Shown here piece by piece: positions 1-7,426 of a stretch of 8,990 nucleotides of DNA. Under the pieces are notes generated by a model. That model was not told the origin of the DNA and searched no databases. It was given only the letters and a program-made list of their open reading frames with translations. Every line of letters starts with the position of its first letter. Within the stretch, counting starts at the first letter, position 1. Origin of the DNA: Gemmatimonadales bacterium (GTDB lineage Bacteria; Gemmatimonadota; Gemmatimonadetes; Gemmatimonadales; GWC2-71-9); assembly GCA_013812695.1 (NCBI GenBank), contig JACCSZ010000205.1:1-8990 (forward strand), read 5' to 3'. Position numbers and translations under genes: made by a program.

Positions 1-1485
1 CTCCGCGACGTCTCGCCGCTCGACTACTACCGCCGGATCAGCATCGGCACGGTAGGCACCGCGATGCCGGCGTTCGAAGGCCGGCTGCCGGCCGAGGACC
101 GCTGGGCGGCCGCGCTGTATGCGAGCATCCTCCGCCTGCCGGCGCCGCGCGGCGAGGTCCCGCCGACGCTCCGAGCCTTCGCCACCACCGGCACGATGTC
201 CGACGACCAGGCCCTCGCGGCGCTGGGGGTGCCGGACGACCGGCGCCAGCCCGAGGCGCTTGGCCGGCTGGCGGCGGTGCGAGGCTTTCAATCCGATCAC
301 GCCGGCGCCGCCACCGCCCAGGTTTTCGCGCAGGTACGAGCCCGGATCGACTCGGCCTTTGCGCTGGCCCGTACCGGCGATCCCGCCGCCAGCGCCCGCG
401 CCTTCGACGCCTACATGACGTTCGAGCAGGTGGAGCGCGGGGTCCGAGCCAAGAATCCCGGGCTTGCGGCCGAGCTCGAGACGGCGTTCGCGTCGCTCCG
501 CACCCGCGCGGCGGGAGGCGCGGCGACGGCGGAGCTCGACGGGCTCCGCGGCCGACTCGCCGCCGGTCTCGAGCGCGCCGAACGTGTGCTTGGCGACCGG
601 ACCTCGCCGTACAATCTGTTCGTGCAGTCGTTCATCATCATGCTGCGCGAGGGTCTCGAGGCGATCCTGATCGTCGGCGCGCTGATGACGTTTCTGGTGA
701 AGATGGGTGCGTCCCGCCGGCGGCGTGACATCCACATCGGCGTAGGCGCGGCGATCGGCGCGAGCCTGGCGACCGCGGTCGCGCTCGAGACGATCTTCGT
801 CCTCACCCCGGCCCACCGCGAGGCGCTCGAAGGCGCCACGATGATGGTGGCCACGGCGGTGCTGTTCTACGTGAGCTACTGGCTGCTGTCGAAGATGGAA
901 GTGGTCAAGTGGAATCACTTCGTGAAGAGCAAGGTGCAGGACGCGCTCAACAGCGGCTCGGCGCTCGCGCTCGTCGCCGCGGCGTTCCTCGCGGTCTATC
1001 GCGAAGGATTCGAGACGGTGCTGTTCTACAAGGCGCTGTTTGTCGCCGGCGACTCGGTCGGAACCATGCCCGTGGTCGTCGGGATGCTGGCGGGAGCGGT
1101 CGTCCTGGTCGTCGTCTACCTGGCGATCAACCGGTTCGGCGTGCGTCTGCCGCTGAAGCCGTTCTTCGCCGTTACCAGCGCGTTCCTCTACTACATGGCG
1201 TTCGTGTTCGCGGGGCAGGGCATCGCGGAGCTGCAGGAGGGCGGGCTGGTCTCCACCACGATCCTCCAGTGGGCGCCGCGAATCCCCGCGCTCGGCATCT
1301 ATCCCACGGTCGAGTCGCTCGGCGCGCAGGGGCTGTTGATGCTGCTGGCCGCGGTGGCCCTCCTCTGGAATTTCGTCGTCGAGCCTCGACGGCCGCGTGC
1401 GGCGGGCTCGACCGTCGAGGTCGAGCGCATGCGACGGCATCGCGTCGCCAGCTCCGTCGTTCCGGCCGAGCCGCCCCCGCGCTGA
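1..1485 (+). CDS. Cytochrome c-FTR1 fusion iron permease (5' end outside window)
   Basis: The frame is open from base 1 to the TGA at 1483-1485, giving 494 visible residues; the start lies upstream. Visible residues 1-45 look like the end of a class I cytochrome c: a GTAMPAF segment whose Met22 is a plausible axial haem ligand, then a helix ending in ALYASILR. The CxxCH motif would be off the window. Residues about 50-200 are a helical, probably periplasmic linker. After it come seven hydrophobic segments typical of the bacterial FTR1/EfeU permease, with the two signature motifs REGLE (216-220) in TM1 and REGFE (334-338) in TM4; their acidic residues bind iron in this family. A short basic tail closes the protein. 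Family knowledge suggests high-affinity iron uptake at the cytoplasmic membrane. That the haem domain handles the redox step for iron is inference. An internal ATG at 64 is not the real start, since it falls inside the cytochrome fold. Confidence 0.88.
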   Translation, partial: LRDVSPLDYYRRISIGTVGTAMPAFEGRLPAEDRWAAALYASILRLPAPRGEVPPTLRAFATTGTMSDDQALAALGVPDDRRQPEALGRLAAVRGFQSDHAGAATAQVFAQVRARIDSAFALARTGDPAASARAFDAYMTFEQVERGVRAKNPGLAAELETAFASLRTRAAGGAATAELDGLRGRLAAGLERAERVLGDRTSPYNLFVQSFIIMLREGLEAILIVGALMTFLVKMGASRRRRDIHIGVGAAIGASLATAVALETIFVLTPAHREALEGATMMVATAVLFYVSYWLLSKMEVVKWNHFVKSKVQDALNSGSALALVAAAFLAVYREGFETVLFYKALFVAGDSVGTMPVVVGMLAGAVVLVVVYLAINRFGVRLPLKPFFAVTSAFLYYMAFVFAGQGIAELQEGGLVSTTILQWAPRIPALGIYPTVESLGAQGLLMLLAAVALLWNFVVEPRRPRAAGSTVEVERMRRHRVASSVVPAEPPPR

Positions 1486-1982
1486 TGGCGTTCGCCACCA
1501 CCGATCTCTGCGACGAGTTCGGTGACGAGGTGCGGGTGGCCGATCCGGTGTTCCGGGACTGGGGTGGCACGCGGACCTTCGCGGGCCCGATCGACACGGT
1601 TCGCGTGTTCGAGGACAACGGGCGGGTCCGGGAGGCCCTCGAGACGCCCGGGCTCGGTCGCGTGCTGGTCGTGGACGGCGGGGGCTCGCTCCGCACCGCG
1701 CTCGTGGGCGGGAACCTGGCGGCGCTCGCGCACCGCAACGGCTGGGTGGGCATCGTGGTGCACGGCTGCATCCGGGACGTCGCCGAGCTCGTGGGCACGC
1801 CGATCGGGGTCAAGGCGCTCCACGCGACGCCGCGGAAGAGCGCCAAGGCAGGAACCGGTGAGCGCGGCGTGCCGGTCAGTTTCGCGAGTGTGACCTTTGT
1901 GCCGGGCGCGCATCTGTATGCCGATGCCGATGGCATCGTCGTCGCGGATCGGAGCCTGCTGGCGCGGCGGCAGACGCCCTGA
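1485..1982 (+). CDS. rraA: RraA-like protein / HMG aldolase-oxaloacetate decarboxylase family
   Basis: A 165-residue protein of the RraA family, close to the roughly 160 residues of E. coli RraA. The ATG at 1485 shares its A with the upstream stop (TGATG), and no Shine-Dalgarno sequence is visible, so translation is probably coupled to the permease gene. The core is clear: a VGGNLA turn at 74-79, then HGCIRDVAE at 93-101. Gly76, Arg97, Asp98 and Glu101 form the complete G-X20-R-D-X2-E signature. Proteins with this signature from Thermus and yeast show 4-hydroxy-4-methyl-2-oxoglutarate aldolase and oxaloacetate decarboxylase activity with a divalent metal; E. coli RraA, which inhibits RNase E, lacks the full signature and the activity. 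I therefore favour a metal-dependent lyase over an RNase E regulator, although annotation pipelines would often write the latter. A link to iron uptake is not evident. Confidence 0.88.
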   Translation: MAFATTDLCDEFGDEVRVADPVFRDWGGTRTFAGPIDTVRVFEDNGRVREALETPGLGRVLVVDGGGSLRTALVGGNLAALAHRNGWVGIVVHGCIRDVAELVGTPIGVKALHATPRKSAKAGTGERGVPVSFASVTFVPGAHLYADADGIVVADRSLLARRQTP

Positions 1983-2002
1983 TCCGTGCCCGGTGCGCCA
2001 AT

Positions 2003-2036
2003 GCGAACGGCCCGTCCAAGTGGACGGGCCGTTCGC
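2003..2036. terminator. Perfect 16-bp palindromic hairpin, probable bidirectional terminator
   Basis: The arms gcgaacggcccgtcca (2003-2018) and tggacgggccgttcgc (2021-2036) are exact reverse complements separated by two bases. In RNA this would fold as a 15-bp stem with an AAGU tetraloop. It lies 21 bases after the stop of the rraA-like gene, between convergent genes, which suits transcription termination in both directions. There is no T-run directly after it on either strand, so it is not a textbook intrinsic terminator. A REP-like palindrome is the main alternative. Confidence 0.6.
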
Positions 2037-2043
2037 TAGAGAG

Positions 2044-2117
2044 GTGGTAGATCGCCCCCTGAGTTTACGGAGAAGGCCGATGTGCCCACTCCACCCTTCT
2101 TCGACCTACCACTTTTT
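2044..2117 (+). terminator. Long imperfect stem followed by T5, possible terminator or small structured RNA
   Basis: gtggtagatcg (2044-2054) pairs with cgacctaccac (2102-2112) through ten pairs and one A/C mismatch. Inside it, agaagg (2071-2076) pairs with ccttct (2095-2100). The outer stem runs straight into TTTTT (2113-2117) on the plus strand, as at an intrinsic terminator. The enclosed region of about 47 bases is long for a simple terminator, so a short structured RNA ending here is an alternative. I could not fit a tRNA to it: no T-arm or anticodon arm lies at the right distance. Confidence 0.4.
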
Positions 2118-2119
2118 CC

Positions 2120-2148
2120 GCGCCGAAGCATGATCGGCTTCCTGGCGC
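2120..2148. repeat. Hairpin-forming inverted repeat in the convergent spacer
   Basis: The arms gcgccgaagc (2120-2129) and gcttc-ct-ggcgc (2137-2148) give ten base pairs with a two-base bulge and a seven-base loop. It lies three bases after the T5 run of the preceding stem. Read on the minus strand, downstream of lgt, it is followed by GG and then AAAAA, so it has no U-tract in that direction either. It may help end lgt transcription or form part of a larger structured element with the two neighbouring stems. Confidence 0.4.
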
Positions 2149-2302
2149 AATAGAAGGCAATTCCAGTGCCAAAAACTGCCAGCTGTAACTCAATACCCTG
2201 CTGTCGCTTAGCGTAATTGTTACCAGCCGGTATCCAGGCCCAATCTGTCGAAGATCAATACGATTCGTGGACTGGGGTTCTAAGTGTATACCGGCGCATA
2301 CT

Positions 2303-3168
2303 CTACGCAGCTGTCGAAGTCTTTGACGCTGCCGACCCTTCGCCAGTGGTCAAGTAGGCCCCGGGGGCGGGTTCAGGATCATTCCGCCACGCGGACAGCA
2401 CGTAGGCGCCCACGGCGATCAACCCGACGGACGTGAGTTGAGCCAGCGTGAACGGCCCGAGAAACCGGTCGTCCTTCGCGCGAAGGATCTCCACCAGGAA
2501 GCGCTCGAGCCCGGCGAACACCAGGTACGCGCCAAACAGCCACCCGACGGGCCGGGCCCGGGTGCGCCAGACCCAGAGCACGAAAAAGGCCGCAACCATG
2601 AGGACGACTTCATAGAGTTGCGTTGGGTGGACCGCCAGCACCGCGGACGCATCGATCCCGGGTGGTATCGGAATTCCGAAGAGCTGCTGCAGGTTGCCGG
2701 CGGTGGATGGGGGCAGGCCCTGGGGAAACTTCATGGCCCAGGGGAGGCCGCTCGGACGACCGTAATCATCGTTCACCAGGAAGCAGCCGACCCGCCCCAG
2801 CGCGTAGGAGGCCGCGAGCGCCGGGGCCACCAGATGCATCGTCCAACGGAGCGGCACGCGGAGCCGCCAGCCGTTGAGGATCACCGCCGCCGTGCCGCCC
2901 AGGAATCCACCGTACCAGACGAAGCCTCCGCGCGCGAACAACGCGCCCGGATCCCGGGTGAGCGCGACGTACCACAGCTTCGCGCCGATGACGCCGCCGA
3001 TCACCGCCGCGGCCACCAGATCGGCCGAGTAGTCGTCGGCGAAGCGCCGCCGCCGGAGCTCGAGCGCCACCAGCCAGCCGCCGATCAGGAAGGCCACCAT
3101 CATCATGAGGCCGTATCCGGTCAACTCGTGCGGGAAGAACGGCAGCGGGATCTTGAAAGGGTAGATCG

Positions 3169-3172
<4 letters not shown>
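2303..3172 (-). CDS. lgt: Prolipoprotein diacylglyceryl transferase
   Basis: A 289-residue integral membrane enzyme that moves diacylglycerol from phosphatidylglycerol to the lipobox cysteine of prolipoproteins, the first step of lipoprotein maturation. Length matches the family (E. coli 291). Seen: Tyr20 in LTGYGLM near the start, a G-R-x-G block at 126-138 (GRVGCFLVNDDYG), HPTQLYE at 182-188, and ERFLVE at 223-228, whose Arg224 and Glu228 match the essential E. coli Arg239/Glu243 region. Two positions differ from E. coli: WYGG (87-90) where E. coli has the HGG motif, and Cys130 at the Asn146 position. Both occur in a common alternative Lgt subgroup as I recall it. The GTG start at 3172 overlaps the tsaD stop as GTGA; the frame stays open upstream inside tsaD, but that part has no Lgt character. 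The last 20 or so residues are a polar tail. Confidence 0.93.
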
Positions 3173-4251
<1,079 letters not shown>

Positions 4252-4256
4252 CGGCG

Positions 4257-4796
4257 CTACGTGCCCGACTGGTCGAGGAGTCGCTCCACGAGCGCGCGGT
4301 TGGCGGGCGAGTTCCAGTCGTGCGCGCCGATGATGCGCTTGACGATCACGCCGCGGCGGTCGAGCAGGAAGCTCTCGGGCACCCCGGTGGTCTGGTAGAT
4401 CTGCTGGATGCGCGACGAGCGGTCTTGCAGCAGGTCGAAGCTGAGCCCCAGTTCCTGGCCAAACTTGCGCACGTCGTCGGGGCTGCCTTCGTCCACGCTG
4501 ACCGCGGCGATGGCGAATCCGCGGGGCGCGAGGCTCGTGTACACCTGCTCCATCGCGGGCATCTCCACGCGGCACGGGACGCACCACGTCGCCCAGATGT
4601 TCACCAGCGTTACCCGCCCGCGATAGCGCTCCCGGAGCGAGACCGAATCGCCGGTCGCGAGATCCAGGGCGTGAAACTCCGGCGCCGTGGCCCCGACCTC
4701 GACCGGCTCGACCTCGCTTCCCACCCGGGTCATGATGGCGGCGCCGGTGACCACCCCGGCGACGATGAGCCCCACGAAGATCCACTGCTTCGACAT
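4257..4796 (-). CDS. TlpA/ResA-type thiol-disulfide oxidoreductase, membrane-anchored
   Basis: A 179-residue thioredoxin-fold protein. Residues 5-23 form one hydrophobic segment, probably an uncleaved signal anchor that places the domain outside the cytoplasmic membrane. The fold begins near GATAPEF (35-41). The active site is WCVPC at 71-75 within NIWATWC, and the cis-proline region is GVPESF (138-143), both as in AhpC/TSA-Redoxin members such as ResA and TlpA. A role in reducing disulfides in apocytochrome c or other exported proteins is likely from the family; the target cannot be read from the sequence. The ATG at 4796 follows a GAGG ribosome binding site that overlaps the rpe stop. It sits between rpe and tsaD with 7- and 5-base gaps, so it is co-transcribed. 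Nearby cytochrome maturation genes would support a ResA role, but none is visible. Confidence 0.87.
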   Translation of the reverse strand: MSKQWIFVGLIVAGVVTGAAIMTRVGSEVEPVEVGATAPEFHALDLATGDSVSLRERYRGRVTLVNIWATWCVPCRVEMPAMEQVYTSLAPRGFAIAAVSVDEGSPDDVRKFGQELGLSFDLLQDRSSRIQQIYQTTGVPESFLLDRRGVIVKRIIGAHDWNSPANRALVERLLDQSGT

Positions 4797-4801
4797 GGCG
4801 A

Positions 4802-4805
4802 CCTC
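4802..4805 (-). promoter_or_regulatory. Ribosome binding site of the tlpA/resA-like gene
   Basis: On the minus strand GAGG lies five bases before the ATG at 4796 and shares bases with the TGA stop of rpe. It decides the start at 4796 against the longer open frame that reaches back into rpe. Confidence 0.6.
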
Positions 4806-5469
4806 AGACCCGCATGGCGCAGCGGCGCACGAGCTCGCGCACGGCGGCGGCCGGGTCGGCCGTCCCGAACACCGAGGTGCCGGCGACGAAGGTGTCGGCC
4901 CCCGCGCCCCACGCCTCGGCGATGGTAGCGGGGGTGATGCCGCCGTCGACTTCGAGCGTGGCACGGGAGCCGTGCCGGTCGAGCAGCGCGCGAAGGCGGC
5001 GGATCTTGTCGGTGGCGGCGGGCAGGTACGACTGGCCGCCGTAGCCCGGGTTCACGGACATCACGAGCACGAGATCAAGGTCGGGCATGACTTCCTCGAT
5101 GAGTGAAAGCGGCGTCCCGGGGTTGAGGGCGAGGCCCGCCCGCATGCCGCGCTCGCGCACGGCGGCCAGGTGCCGCTGCACGTGCACCGTCGCCTCGGGG
5201 TGGAAGGTGAAGAGGTTCGCCCCGGCGTCCGCGTACTCGGCGATGTAGTTCTCCGGGCGCTCCACCATGAGATGGACGTCCAGTGGATGGCCGGTCAACC
5301 GGCGGAGCGCCCGGATCAGCGGAGTGCCGAAGCTGAGGTTAGGAACGAAGTGGCCGTCCATCACGTCGACGTGAATCCACTCGGCGCCGCCATCGATCGC
5401 CTGGGCGAGCTGCTCGCCGAGCCGGCCAAGATCGGCACTCAGCACGCTGGGCGCGATCCGCGCGCTCAC
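4804..5469 (-). CDS. rpe: Ribulose-phosphate 3-epimerase
   Basis: A 221-residue TIM-barrel enzyme interconverting ribulose 5-phosphate and xylulose 5-phosphate in the pentose phosphate pathway or Calvin cycle. Length is normal for the family (about 220-225). Seen: IAPSVLSADL at 5-14; HVDVMDGHFVPN at 33-44 with metal ligand His33 and catalytic/metal Asp35; His66 in DVHLMV; the flexible loop MSVNPGYGGQ at 137-146; and EVDGGI at 173-178, where Asp175 is the second catalytic acid. A GTSVFG segment at 198-203 gives the phosphate-binding end. The GTG start at 5469 overlaps the stop of the PASTA gene as GTGA; no other start fits the conserved N-terminus. The longer open frame upstream is a shadow of the PASTA gene. 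All catalytic residues are present. Confidence 0.96.
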   Translation of the reverse strand: MSARIAPSVLSADLGRLGEQLAQAIDGGAEWIHVDVMDGHFVPNLSFGTPLIRALRRLTGHPLDVHLMVERPENYIAEYADAGANLFTFHPEATVHVQRHLAAVRERGMRAGLALNPGTPLSLIEEVMPDLDLVLVMSVNPGYGGQSYLPAATDKIRRLRALLDRHGSRATLEVDGGITPATIAEAWGAGADTFVAGTSVFGTADPAAAVRELVRRCAMRV

Positions 5470-6041
5470 AATCCGGCTCCGGCCGCACTGCTGACGACGA
5501 GGTCTACCGCGCCGCCGCGCGCCCGGCCGTTGCCCGGTGCCGGCCGTGTGGCGATCACGACCCCGGCCTCGGCACCGGCGCCCCGCACCGTATCCACCCG
5601 TCCGACCCGGATGCCGGCGGCCTCGACGACCCGCTCGGCGTACGGCAGCGAGAGTCCGATCACATCCGGGACGCTGACCGCCGCCGGCCCGGCGCTCACC
5701 ACCAAGCGAACGATCGAGTTGGGCGGCAGCACCAGGTCGGGCGGCGGGTCCTGCCACACCACGCCACCGCGAGGAACGGTCGGGCTCGGCCGCTCGCCCT
5801 CGACGCGCGAGCGAAAGCCGGCCCCGGCGAGCGCGGCCCGAGATTGCGCCAGCGGCTGTCCGAATACGCGGGGGATCGCGTGGTCGTCGCCGGCCGCCGC
5901 GCCGGGCGTGAGGTAGTAGGACGACACCGCGTACCCCACCCCGAACGTGAGCGCGACGAGGCCCAGGTCGCGCGCGAACCGCCGCCACCGTCCCGCAGTG
6001 ATGGACGCGAACGCCGGCTCGGTGTGCCGCCGCATCCTCAT
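5466..6041 (-). CDS. PASTA-domain membrane protein without kinase domain
   Basis: A 191-residue protein with a short basic cytoplasmic N-terminus, one membrane segment at about 25-44, and two PASTA-like repeats outside the membrane. The first is at about 54-117 (HAIPRVFGQPLAQSRAALAG). The second, better one is at about 122-186, with SVPDVIGLSLPYAERVVEAAGI and the closing VDLVVS. PASTA repeats bind peptidoglycan fragments or act as spacers in penicillin-binding proteins and Ser/Thr kinases. Here no kinase, transpeptidase or other catalytic domain is present, and the gene is complete from ATG to TGA. It lies 24 bases after rsmB and overlaps rpe by 4 bp. Starts at 6041 or 6035 are both possible, and no clear ribosome binding site separates them. 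Function is unknown; envelope sensing, or partnering a kinase encoded elsewhere, is inference. Confidence 0.85.
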   Translation of the reverse strand: MRMRRHTEPAFASITAGRWRRFARDLGLVALTFGVGYAVSSYYLTPGAAAGDDHAIPRVFGQPLAQSRAALAGAGFRSRVEGERPSPTVPRGGVVWQDPPPDLVLPPNSIVRLVVSAGPAAVSVPDVIGLSLPYAERVVEAAGIRVGRVDTVRGAGAEAGVVIATRPAPGNGRARGGAVDLVVSSAAGAGL

Positions 6042-6065
6042 GGCAGCCGGCTCATCGCGAGCGCC

Positions 6066-7379
6066 TCACGACGAACGCCTCAGCCGGGCAGCGAACGCGC
6101 CATCCATGTGGTGACGCTGGGGCAAGATCATCAAGTCTCCATCAGGCGAGACGAGCGTGGCGGGGAACCCGTCACTCGGCTCCCGCCGGAAGCCGGCATG
6201 GATTGCCAGAAAGCGCTCGACCTGCTCCCGGTTCTCCTCGGGCTCGATCGAGCAGGTGCTGTAGATCAGCAGCCCGCCTGGCGCCACGACCGTGGCGGCC
6301 GCCTCGAGCAGCTCGGTCTGGCGCAGCGCGAGCCTCCCGAGCGCCTCGGGGGTCACCCGCCAGCGAGCGTCCGGATGCCGCGCGAAGGTACCGGTGCCGA
6401 GGCACGGCGCGTCGACCACCGCCGCCTCGACCGGGCGCACCGGTGGGCGCCTCGCGTCCGCCACCACCGGATGTTCGCGCCCGCTGCCCGCGCGGCTCAG
6501 GTTCTCGGCCAGCCGCTGGACCCGCTGCCGGCTCGCGTCGCCGGCAATGACCAGGCCCGCGCTGCGACCGAGGGCGATCGCCTTCCCGCCGGGGGCCGCG
6601 CACGCGTCGTACAGGGTGGCGCCGGGCGGGAGGTCGGCGTACCAGGCGAGCAGCGACTGCGCCGGGTCCTGCACGATGAAGCCGCCATCGTCGTACCCCG
6701 GGAGCGCCTGGGGGCGCGAGCGGTCGGTCACCAGTCCCGCGCCGAATGGAGCGCGGGCGACCTCGATCCCCGCATCCAGCCAGCGGCGCTCCAGTGCGTC
6801 GAGCGACTCGCGCGCCGGCTGAAGGACGAGCCGGGGCCGCGTGTTGTTCCAGTGCAGCAGCGCCGCGGTCTCGTCGGGCCCGAACCGCTCGAGCCAGCGT
6901 GCCACCAACCACCGGGGGTGCGAGTGCGCTTCCGCGAGCGCCTCCTCAGAGGACGGCCGCGCCGGCCTGGCTGCCGGATCCGCCGTCTCCGCCGTCCGAC
7001 CCAGCCGCCGCAGCACCGCGTTCACGAACCCGGCGGCCCGCGGCCCGGCCGCCTCCTTCGCCAGCGCCACGCTGGTATCGACGGCGGCGTGGGCGGGCAC
7101 CCGGTCGAGCGCCGTGAGTTGAAAGGCGCCAAGCCGGAGCACCTCCTTCAGGTCGGGCGCCACGCTCTCCCACCCGTGCGGCACCAGCCGCGCCAGCCGA
7201 GCATCGAGCGTGCTCTGTCCGCGAAGCACTCCGGCCGCCAGCTCGTGCACCAGCCGGCGATCCGGCTCCGCGAGCTGCTTCACCGCTCGGCTGAAAGCAG
7301 CTTCGAACTGCTCGCCCGATCGCATGGCACGCAACGCGTCGAGCGCCGCGCGCCTGGGTGCTATCCCTTCGGCCGACAT
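6066..7379 (-). CDS. rsmB: 16S rRNA (cytosine-967 C5)-methyltransferase RsmB
   Basis: A 437-residue protein (E. coli RsmB 429) that methylates C967 of 16S rRNA using S-adenosylmethionine. Residues 1 to about 130 are the NusB-like RNA-binding domain, with the AVDTSVALAKE and AGFVNAVLR segments typical of the family. The Rossmann methyltransferase follows: DACAAPGGK at 258-266 binds the methyl donor; DAPCLGTGTFARHPD at 323-337 is motif IV with Cys326; STCSIEPEEN at 374-383 is motif VI with Cys376, the catalytic nucleophile of this family. Everything needed for activity is present. The ATG at 7379 is favoured because the NusB domain starts there and a GGGGTGA sequence lies ten bases upstream; the frame is open further upstream but shows no homology. 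The gap to thiG is 47 bases. Confidence 0.95.
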   Translation of the reverse strand: MSAEGIAPRRAALDALRAMRSGEQFEAAFSRAVKQLAEPDRRLVHELAAGVLRGQSTLDARLARLVPHGWESVAPDLKEVLRLGAFQLTALDRVPAHAAVDTSVALAKEAAGPRAAGFVNAVLRRLGRTAETADPAARPARPSSEEALAEAHSHPRWLVARWLERFGPDETAALLHWNNTRPRLVLQPARESLDALERRWLDAGIEVARAPFGAGLVTDRSRPQALPGYDDGGFIVQDPAQSLLAWYADLPPGATLYDACAAPGGKAIALGRSAGLVIAGDASRQRVQRLAENLSRAGSGREHPVVADARRPPVRPVEAAVVDAPCLGTGTFARHPDARWRVTPEALGRLALRQTELLEAAATVVAPGGLLIYSTCSIEPEENREQVERFLAIHAGFRREPSDGFPATLVSPDGDLMILPQRHHMDGAFAARLRRSS

Positions 7380-7389
7380 CGCCGGCTGT

Positions 7390-7397
7390 TCACCCCT
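7390..7397 (-). promoter_or_regulatory. Probable ribosome binding site of rsmB
   Basis: On the minus strand AGGGGTGA ends ten bases before the ATG at 7379 and is close to the ideal complement of the 16S rRNA tail. It lies in the 47-base gap after thiG. No promoter could be recognised in that gap. Confidence 0.45.
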
Positions 7398-7426
7398 GGT
7401 GCCGCCGTGCTGAATGCGGCAACGAG

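Larger units (their letters stand above)
1983..2302. other. Convergent intergenic spacer, structured and AT-richer
   Basis: This 320-bp gap separates the stop of the rraA-like gene (plus strand) from the stop of lgt (minus strand). I find no convincing gene on either strand. The first half holds three consecutive hairpin-forming repeats, listed separately. The second half (about 2149-2300) is roughly 49% G+C by hand count, against about 70% in the flanking genes. It contains an 8-bp perfect inverted repeat (gccggtat 2226-2233, ataccggc 2288-2295) and a 9-bp direct repeat ctgtcgaag at 2245-2253 and 2311-2319, the second copy lying in the 3' end of lgt. No tRNA cloverleaf could be drawn. It probably serves as a bidirectional termination region; a remnant of mobile DNA or a small RNA is possible but unproven. 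Confidence 0.75.

Noticed and set aside
1172..1936. Minus-strand open frames of 254 and 204 codons opposite the permease end and the rraA-like gene
   Set aside because: They are shadows of well-supported plus-strand genes, with no recognisable domain.
2010..2095. Minus-strand translation with GAIYHLSSER, faintly like the start of REP-associated (Y1) transposases, over the palindrome
   Set aside because: The match is about six residues, a stop precedes it, and no catalytic HUH or tyrosine motif follows. It is too weak to call a pseudogene, though the nearby palindrome makes a database check reasonable.
2044..2112. tRNA gene suggested by a 7-bp acceptor-like stem and a TTCGA
   Set aside because: TTCGA lies directly next to the 3' stem with no room for a T-stem, and no D or anticodon arms fit on either strand.
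2065..2331. Minus-strand frame open from inside the end of lgt through most of the spacer, about 80 codons
   Set aside because: It has no start codon with a ribosome binding site, overlaps lgt in another frame and resembles nothing. An open stretch of this length is plausible by chance.
4804..5988. A longer rpe reading frame of 394 codons
   Set aside because: The extra N-terminal part is arginine- and glycine-rich and is the other frame of the PASTA gene. The conserved epimerase N-terminus fixes the GTG at 5469.
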